A DNA stretch of 11,063 nucleotides from Anaerolineaceae bacterium. Lineage in GTDB: Bacteria; Chloroflexota; Anaerolineae; Anaerolineales; Anaerolineaceae. Position numbers and translations under genes: made by a program. The stretch is from contig DLXG01000125.1 of assembly GCA_003448875.1 (NCBI GenBank), forward strand, positions 1 through 11,063, written 5' to 3'. The notes under the pieces are model-generated. The model made no database searches, had not been told where the DNA came from, and saw only the letters and a list, made by a program, of their open reading frames with translations. Shown piece by piece: positions 5,455-11,063 of the stretch (its first letter is position 1; each line of letters starts with the position of its first letter).

Positions 5455-8400
5455 ATGCCATCAGCAGACCTCCTTGAATTGTTAAGCATAAGCCTACCGG
5501 AGGAAGGTATCCCTGTCGTATTGTCAGCGCTAAAAAGAGACCCTCTGGTATGGGAAGCTGTTCAATATAACTTGTTTCTACAACGCATGAATAGCGATCA
5601 ACTTATCACAGAAGATTGGCAGCCGGCAAATCTGGTTTTAAAGATACTGAACAGCAGAATGGAATTAAACGCCCTTAAGGGCGACCATTTTCCTTCCGTC
5701 GAGCCGTCCATCAGAAAGAAAGCGCTGGAAACATTTGAAAGCTTGCTGCGCACTTATTCCAAACCTCAGGACTTGAAGGAAGCGGGATTAATTGCATTGG
5801 CGTTAAGAGAACGCCGCCGGAAGACTCAAACCTGGCTTGGATTGTTGGATGAATTGAGATCGCTCAATCTTAAGAATAAAAATACACTGATCGAAGTGTG
5901 GAAAACTCCCTTGCTGTGTTTGTTTGGCATGGTACCGGATAGGGAAGAGTTGTTGAAATCTTTGTTATGTAAGGATGATTTTTCTCTTTCCAAAGTGTGG
6001 ATTACCCACATTCTTTTAGGTAATCCCTTAGAGGAGCAGGAATTAAGACACTTATTTATGGGAGTTTTTGCAGAAATTTCATTGTCTCAACAGGTGGAAT
6101 GGTTAGTCTATTTGAAAAAATACGATGAATCTCAATTGGCAGGCTGGCTGGCTGATCAGGTACTCAGGGAAAGCCGCTTGAAAACGGGGGGGCTGGCTGT
6201 CGTTGATTTGGAGGCCTTGCGCCAAAAGACGTGGGTTGAACTTGCCAATGAGGCTTTAGAACTGCAATGGACAGCCACGCTGCATCAGATTGCAGGGCAT
6301 CCCGCTCAGGCGGAGTTGTTTTTGAGCCGTTCCAAAAATTTGTTACAGCACTGGTTAGGCGGAACAACGCTGCAATTAATTTCAGTGGCTAAAAACGATT
6401 CAAAAACAACCGAAACCCTATGGGATGAAGTTGAGCCTTTGCTCAGCACAGCACCTTTGCCCGAGACATTGATGGAAGAAGCCGTTTGGATCAAGCCGCC
6501 TGTCTCCCTGATGAGGCGATTGAGTGATTTCAACTTGCCTTTGCTGGTGCAGGTATTTTTGAAAGGTAAAAGTATCCCCGTAGGGGAAACTCAGCAAGAG
6601 CGAGAGGCAGTTAGAGAAACGGTTCAGGAGTGGTTGAAGCGGCAACAGATTGATGAACAGCTGCCAGCAGGACAGTTTGTATTTGATTATTCTCCGTTTG
6701 AATTGTTGGAAATTTTGGAAAAGTTGAGTCTCTATCAAGAGGCTCTGAAGGTGGCTTTGTTGTTCTTGAATCAACGAGTAAGTGATGTCTCTTTACTGAC
6801 CTGGACTGCTCAGCTGGCGCACCGATTGGGACAGGATGAAACATCAATCAGGCTTATTCGCGAAGCAATGATGCTGGAAAAGACCAACCCTGACCATTAT
6901 CGGATATATGCGAAAATCCTTGAAGACAGAAATGAATGGGAAGCGGCTTTAAAAATCCGACAGGAAATATTGCACCGATTTGGCGATTCTTCTCTGGAAG
7001 ACCACTTGAATTTGATCACGTGTGCGATAGGGGGTAAAGATTTTGAACTTGCGGCAAATACTTGTCGGCAATTGATTGAAAAAAATGGGGAAGAGGGACG
7101 AATCTTTACTTTGCTTGGTCTGGCGCAGTTTGGACAGGGAAAATTCGAGGAAGCACACATCAGTTTAAGTAAAGCCACACTGCTCGCCCCTGAAGAACCC
7201 AAAGCATGGCTTGAACTGGCTCGTTTATATCATCACAACGGTGAATTTCAGCGTGAACTGGAAACATTGCGGGCTGCGCTTTTGAATGTGCCCGACTCGG
7301 CAGAGTTACACCTTGCATTGGGCAGGGCTTATCTGGCAAATGGTTTATCGGCTGAGGCATTGCCATACCTGAAGCAGTCCGCCCGCCTGGCACCCGAGTC
7401 GGATGAGGTTGCGCTGGTATTAATCCAGACCCTTGCCTCGCTGGGACATGATAAAGAAGCGCTGGAAGTTGCCGAGAGAGCCCGTTTGAAGTGGCCTGCT
7501 CACCCGGAATTGACTTACGAACATGCCCGTATCCTGCTGAGAAATGGGGAGATTGGAGAAGGAAGCGCAATATTGGAAGTGGCCCTCCAGTTTGAAGGGG
7601 CTAAGTTGGAATGGTTTATTGAGTATGCAAAAGTTTTATTGAATGGGGCTGAGCTCAGGCGTTTGATAAATCCACACAACAGTTCCATTGGCGTATTGGT
7701 GAAGGCTCAAAAAGCATTACAGCGTGCACTGAAAGAAGTACCAGACCATTTTGAAGCGCTCTTGCTTAAGTCTGAAATCCATTTGAACTTGCAGGAATGG
7801 GATCAGGCACTGGCTGGTTTTCAGCATTTACTGGAAACGGAACAGGCTGGTTTTCCGGAATGGAGCTGGCGTATCCAATCTGGCTTGGGCTTGATTGCTT
7901 TTCATAAAGGTGAGAATGAAATGGCACTGGCTGCTTTACAAAATGCCGTTCAGAGCCGCCCGGATAATGTGGAGATTAAACAGCTGCTTGCAGAAGTTTA
8001 TTTTCGTCTTAATTTGCATGAATCGGCTTTTGAGACAGCCCAACAAGTCAGGAAGCTTCAACCAAACGCGGTGGAATGTCTGGTTTGGTTCTCGGATTTG
8101 ATGGAAAGGTTGAATGAATTCCAACAAAGCATTGAAGCCCTTCAAACGCTGGTAGAGTTTTACCCGCAGGAGGTTGGTTATGGCTTGAAGCTGGCCGGCT
8201 TATGGATGAAAAATGGCGATCACGACTCCGCAAATGAAGAATTGAAGCGGGTGCTTGCACTCGATCATATTTTGCCTGAACAGCTAGAAACCGTGGCTGA
8301 GATTGCGCTTTCTATGGGTAATTTAACACTGGCAAAGCAGGCGATTGAGAAAGCCATCACTTTATCCGAAGAACCCAGTTATTTGCAACATTTTCATCTG

Positions 8401-10884
8401 GCTTTACTGCATTGGCGCAATAGTGAGATTGAGGCGGCTCATCAAGCCCTGCAAACTGCTCTCACCATTAATCCGAGTGCGGCAGAAGCGTATATATTCC
8501 AGAGCGAATTGCAAAAATCCATGCAGCGTCCTCAGGCAGCAATCGCTTCTCTGGAGAAGGCTCTACGAATTTGCGAAAGTCAGGTTGGCGGAGATTTAGC
8601 GAACGAAAGCCTGAAAGACAGCCATCTTTGGGGATACGAACCAGCCAGCGCATTTGCTGTGCATCGTCTTTTTGTGCCGTTGTGTTTGGAAGCCGGCGAG
8701 CTAAATCTGGCTCTTTATCATGCTGAAAGTGCTTTGCAGCTTTGCCCAACTTCTTTGGAAATGGCGTTTTACGTGGCAGACCTTGCACACCGCCTGCTTC
8801 AGCCGGAACGGTTTGTTCGAATTGCAGGTGTAGTTGACCAGAATCACTCTGCCGGATGTTTTACCAGTTTTACCAGCGAAGAGGAATCGGAATGGCTGGC
8901 CGGTTTGCACGCTTTTCAAGCAGAGCAATACCTTGAGGCTGGCGAGCTGGTTGAGGCAGAAAAAGCAATTCTAAAAGGTTTGGTGCATAAACCAGAATAT
9001 CTTCACCTGAAAGCAGTACGCAGCCGTTTGAATGCCAGACTTGGAAAATTCACGGATGCTTTGTCTGATTTTCGTCAGGCTTGGCTTGAATTTCAAAGTG
9101 ATGAAAGAAAGCCGGTAAAGAAAGAAGAGCCGCAGGCTGTTTTGCTGACCTTGGCTGAAGCAGCCTTCGACCTGATGGAATGGCAGGCAGGCATTCAACT
9201 GGCTGAGAGTTATTTGCAAAAACATGAAAATGAACCAGCAGCGTATTTGATCTATGCAAAGGGATTGATTCGCGCACTGGAATGGCAGCGATTGTTACAA
9301 ACATTAGGTGTGGTGAAGCATGCGCTTAAGCCTAATAATTTTGGAAATCTGCATCAGCAAGCCAGAGAACTTTTAGAAAAAGCCGGCCAGTTGACGCGTT
9401 CAAGGGTGTTGGATCATTGGTCGGCGCGAGCCGAGGCGTTATTACACACCGATCATCAACGAATTCAAGAGTTGAGCGCGTTTGCAGTCACAGATGAAGA
9501 CTTTGCGTGGCTTGTAGAGGCACACTTGCGGGGCGGCAACCCGGCCGGCGCCATGCAAATGGCTGAAATCTGGCGGCAGCATCCGTTTGTTCAGATGTTA
9601 GGGGCTTTACTGTGGGAAGAAGAGGATAGCCAGAGGGCGCTTGATTACGCCCGCACTGCGGTAGAGAAAGCTGCCTTCCACCCCATCTATCAGGCGGTAT
9701 TAGCCAGAATCGCTGAGAAGGATCAGGATTATGCTCAGGCACTCGAAGCCATAGAAGTTGCGCTGGGAATATGGGATGACGAAATCAACTGGCAGCTTTG
9801 GGCGGCTGATCTGGCGGAGCGATGTTCCGAAACTGAAACTTGCCGCATTCACCTGGAAAAAGCCCACCAGTTAAACCCAAAGGATTACGAGTTGCTTGTC
9901 CGTCTGATTCAGCATTACTTGAAGAGCGGTTATGCACAGCAGGCAGTTGATTTGCTGCAAGAAACGATTAACGACTATGCAGAGCGCAGCGAGATGTGGC
10001 TGCTAATGGCGTTTGCTCTGCAAGGGTGCAAGGATGACAGGGCTGCCTTGCGTGCCGCCGAAAAAGCGGCTGAACTGGACGAGACCAATGGAAAAGCATG
10101 GATAACAGCGGGTGAAATTGCACTTCGGTTAGGAGAAGACAATAAAGTTCTGTTTTTCGTGCGGCAGGCTGAAAAGGTGGCTCCGGCTGATGCCGGCACC
10201 CGTTTGCTGGCTGTGAAGATTCTTACCCGACAGGGTCAATCCCGCGAGGCGTTGGCTGAATTGAATCGGGCAATCGAAGAAATCCCGGGTAATTGGGAAC
10301 TGGAATACGAACGAGCGCGGCTGATTGCAGAATTGCAGGGTGTTGCAGCAGCGCAGGATTTGCTTCAAAAGTTGGTTTCGGCATATCCGCAAAACGAGAA
10401 AATTTTATGGTTCTTTGCTCAAACCTGTATGAAGACCGGCAAGATCAAACTGGCTGAGCAGAGTGCTTTGCAGGCATTGAAACTCAATCCACAAAATGTA
10501 GAAATTCATCGCCTGCTGGCGGAAGTATTCAAGGATGAGGGACAATTGGATCGGGCGGTATTCCATCTTAGTGAAGCTATCCGCCTGCAGCCCAGCCATT
10601 TGGAAACTTACCTGAAACTGGCAGAGGTGTATAGCAGCAGGCGGGAATTCAACAAAGCCTTAACGATTTATCAGCAGGCTATTCAGATCAATCCTCAAGA
10701 TTACCGTCCATATTACTATTCTGCGCTGGTCTTGCGGGATGGCAAAGATTACCCCGCTGCTGAAGTCATGCTCCGCCGGGCTGCCGAGTTGGCTCCCGAA
10801 GATGTCAACATTCGCCGTCAGCTGGGCGCCATCATTGCATTGAATCTGGTTCATCATGGACAGGAGGCAAAAACATGCCTGTAG
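5455..10884 (+). CDS. Giant cytoplasmic tetratricopeptide-repeat (TPR) protein, 1809 residues
   Basis: This is a helical-repeat scaffold of unknown specific role. TPR superhelices bind peptides or proteins; no catalytic domain is seen. There is no signal peptide or membrane segment, so it should be cytoplasmic. Residues 1 to about 440 are helical and leucine-rich but without clear TPR consensus. From there to the end TPR units recur, some degenerate. Clear runs with the canonical 34-residue period are at about 549-581, 582-615, 616-649 and 650-683, and at 1648-1681, 1682-1715, 1716-1749 and 1750-1783, many ending in the typical proline (LAPEE, LNPQN, INPQD, LAPED). ATG 5455 follows AAAGGAG at 5 bases. 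No terminator or promoter is seen in the 38 bases after the membrane-protein gene, so it is probably co-transcribed from the sigma-54 promoter at 5034. Its 3' end overlaps the next gene. Confidence 0.92.
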   Translation: MPSADLLELLSISLPEEGIPVVLSALKRDPLVWEAVQYNLFLQRMNSDQLITEDWQPANLVLKILNSRMELNALKGDHFPSVEPSIRKKALETFESLLRTYSKPQDLKEAGLIALALRERRRKTQTWLGLLDELRSLNLKNKNTLIEVWKTPLLCLFGMVPDREELLKSLLCKDDFSLSKVWITHILLGNPLEEQELRHLFMGVFAEISLSQQVEWLVYLKKYDESQLAGWLADQVLRESRLKTGGLAVVDLEALRQKTWVELANEALELQWTATLHQIAGHPAQAELFLSRSKNLLQHWLGGTTLQLISVAKNDSKTTETLWDEVEPLLSTAPLPETLMEEAVWIKPPVSLMRRLSDFNLPLLVQVFLKGKSIPVGETQQEREAVRETVQEWLKRQQIDEQLPAGQFVFDYSPFELLEILEKLSLYQEALKVALLFLNQRVSDVSLLTWTAQLAHRLGQDETSIRLIREAMMLEKTNPDHYRIYAKILEDRNEWEAALKIRQEILHRFGDSSLEDHLNLITCAIGGKDFELAANTCRQLIEKNGEEGRIFTLLGLAQFGQGKFEEAHISLSKATLLAPEEPKAWLELARLYHHNGEFQRELETLRAALLNVPDSAELHLALGRAYLANGLSAEALPYLKQSARLAPESDEVALVLIQTLASLGHDKEALEVAERARLKWPAHPELTYEHARILLRNGEIGEGSAILEVALQFEGAKLEWFIEYAKVLLNGAELRRLINPHNSSIGVLVKAQKALQRALKEVPDHFEALLLKSEIHLNLQEWDQALAGFQHLLETEQAGFPEWSWRIQSGLGLIAFHKGENEMALAALQNAVQSRPDNVEIKQLLAEVYFRLNLHESAFETAQQVRKLQPNAVECLVWFSDLMERLNEFQQSIEALQTLVEFYPQEVGYGLKLAGLWMKNGDHDSANEELKRVLALDHILPEQLETVAEIALSMGNLTLAKQAIEKAITLSEEPSYLQHFHLALLHWRNSEIEAAHQALQTALTINPSAAEAYIFQSELQKSMQRPQAAIASLEKALRICESQVGGDLANESLKDSHLWGYEPASAFAVHRLFVPLCLEAGELNLALYHAESALQLCPTSLEMAFYVADLAHRLLQPERFVRIAGVVDQNHSAGCFTSFTSEEESEWLAGLHAFQAEQYLEAGELVEAEKAILKGLVHKPEYLHLKAVRSRLNARLGKFTDALSDFRQAWLEFQSDERKPVKKEEPQAVLLTLAEAAFDLMEWQAGIQLAESYLQKHENEPAAYLIYAKGLIRALEWQRLLQTLGVVKHALKPNNFGNLHQQARELLEKAGQLTRSRVLDHWSARAEALLHTDHQRIQELSAFAVTDEDFAWLVEAHLRGGNPAGAMQMAEIWRQHPFVQMLGALLWEEEDSQRALDYARTAVEKAAFHPIYQAVLARIAEKDQDYAQALEAIEVALGIWDDEINWQLWAADLAERCSETETCRIHLEKAHQLNPKDYELLVRLIQHYLKSGYAQQAVDLLQETINDYAERSEMWLLMAFALQGCKDDRAALRAAEKAAELDETNGKAWITAGEIALRLGEDNKVLFFVRQAEKVAPADAGTRLLAVKILTRQGQSREALAELNRAIEEIPGNWELEYERARLIAELQGVAAAQDLLQKLVSAYPQNEKILWFFAQTCMKTGKIKLAEQSALQALKLNPQNVEIHRLLAEVFKDEGQLDRAVFHLSEAIRLQPSHLETYLKLAEVYSSRREFNKALTIYQQAIQINPQDYRPYYYSALVLRDGKDYPAAEVMLRRAAELAPEDVNIRRQLGAIIALNLVHHGQEAKTCL

Positions 10885-11063
10885 AAGCAAACGATCTTGG
10901 AAATTCAGCCCTGATTGCGAGGGGAAGATTAAACCGCAGCACAGCACTCTTATTGTTGGAGTGTGCCTTAGAAATCGGAGAATTGCGTTTTGCTCGGCAG
11001 CTGGTGCTTTCGTGGCTTACGGCTTACCCGGGCGATCTTGAAGTTATTTCCCTGCTGGGTGAG
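10875..11063 (+). CDS. Start of a helical, probably TPR-like protein, cut by the right edge
   Basis: The first 63 codons are open to the window end. Translation begins MPVEANDLGNSALIARGRL and continues with the helical pattern ALEIGELRFARQLVLSW, then AYPGDLEVISLLGE. This is the small-residue and proline spacing of a TPR helix pair followed by the start of the next unit, so a second TPR-type protein is likely. The start is supported by GGAGG (10863-10867) seven bases upstream. It overlaps the last 10 bases of the upstream TPR gene in a different frame, which points to translational coupling and the same operon. No function can be assigned from this fragment. Confidence 0.75.
   Translation, partial: MPVEANDLGNSALIARGRLNRSTALLLLECALEIGELRFARQLVLSWLTAYPGDLEVISLLGE

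Noticed and set aside
7160..7570. Minus-strand open frame of 136 residues inside the TPR gene, and several similar ones
   Set aside because: The plus-strand frame shows clear TPR consensus here; the antisense frames match no family and arise from codon bias.

Overview
The window (about 11 kb, moderate GC) most resembles a Chloroflexota genome, perhaps Anaerolineae. That is an inference from the overall look of the TrmFO, sigma-54 and TPR proteins; no rRNA or other marker gene is present, so confidence is about 0.6. Coding is dense. There are no tRNAs, rRNAs, CRISPR arrays, insertion sequences or phage genes, and no gene-free stretch longer than about 110 bases.

Layout. At the left edge, on the minus strand, is the 5' part of trmFO (folate-dependent tRNA m5U54 methyltransferase). 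A 111-base divergent region separates it from a plus-strand run of genes that fills the rest: rpoN (sigma-54, interrupted by an in-frame UAG), a cytoplasmic PAS/GAF-like/PAS histidine kinase, an NtrC-type sigma-54 activator with no DNA-binding domain, a 109-residue protein with two membrane helices, a 1809-residue TPR protein, and the start of another helical, probably TPR-like protein cut by the right edge.

How it works together (inference from visible motifs). The cluster looks like a nearly self-contained sigma-54 circuit. It holds the sigma factor, the sensor kinase, the activator that should remodel the sigma-54 holoenzyme, and two sequences with textbook -24/-12 geometry. One lies upstream of rpoN, where its -12 element coincides with the -35 of a good sigma-70-type promoter. 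The other is an essentially perfect TGGCAC-N5-TTGCAT immediately after the activator gene, in front of the membrane-protein and TPR operon. Because the activator lacks a helix-turn-helix, it probably works from solution, as FlgR of Helicobacter and CtcC of Chlamydia do. A 9-bp inverted repeat spans the predicted start site of the second promoter and pairs with the ribosome binding site. It could silence read-through mRNA while leaving sigma-54-initiated mRNA translatable.

Points most worth a second look are the UAG that separates sigma-54 Region I plus an unusual four-cysteine zinc-ribbon-like insert from the rest of the factor, the GAFTSA variant of the activator's GAFTGA loop, the two promoters, the start-site hairpin, and the unknown function of the membrane/TPR output genes.
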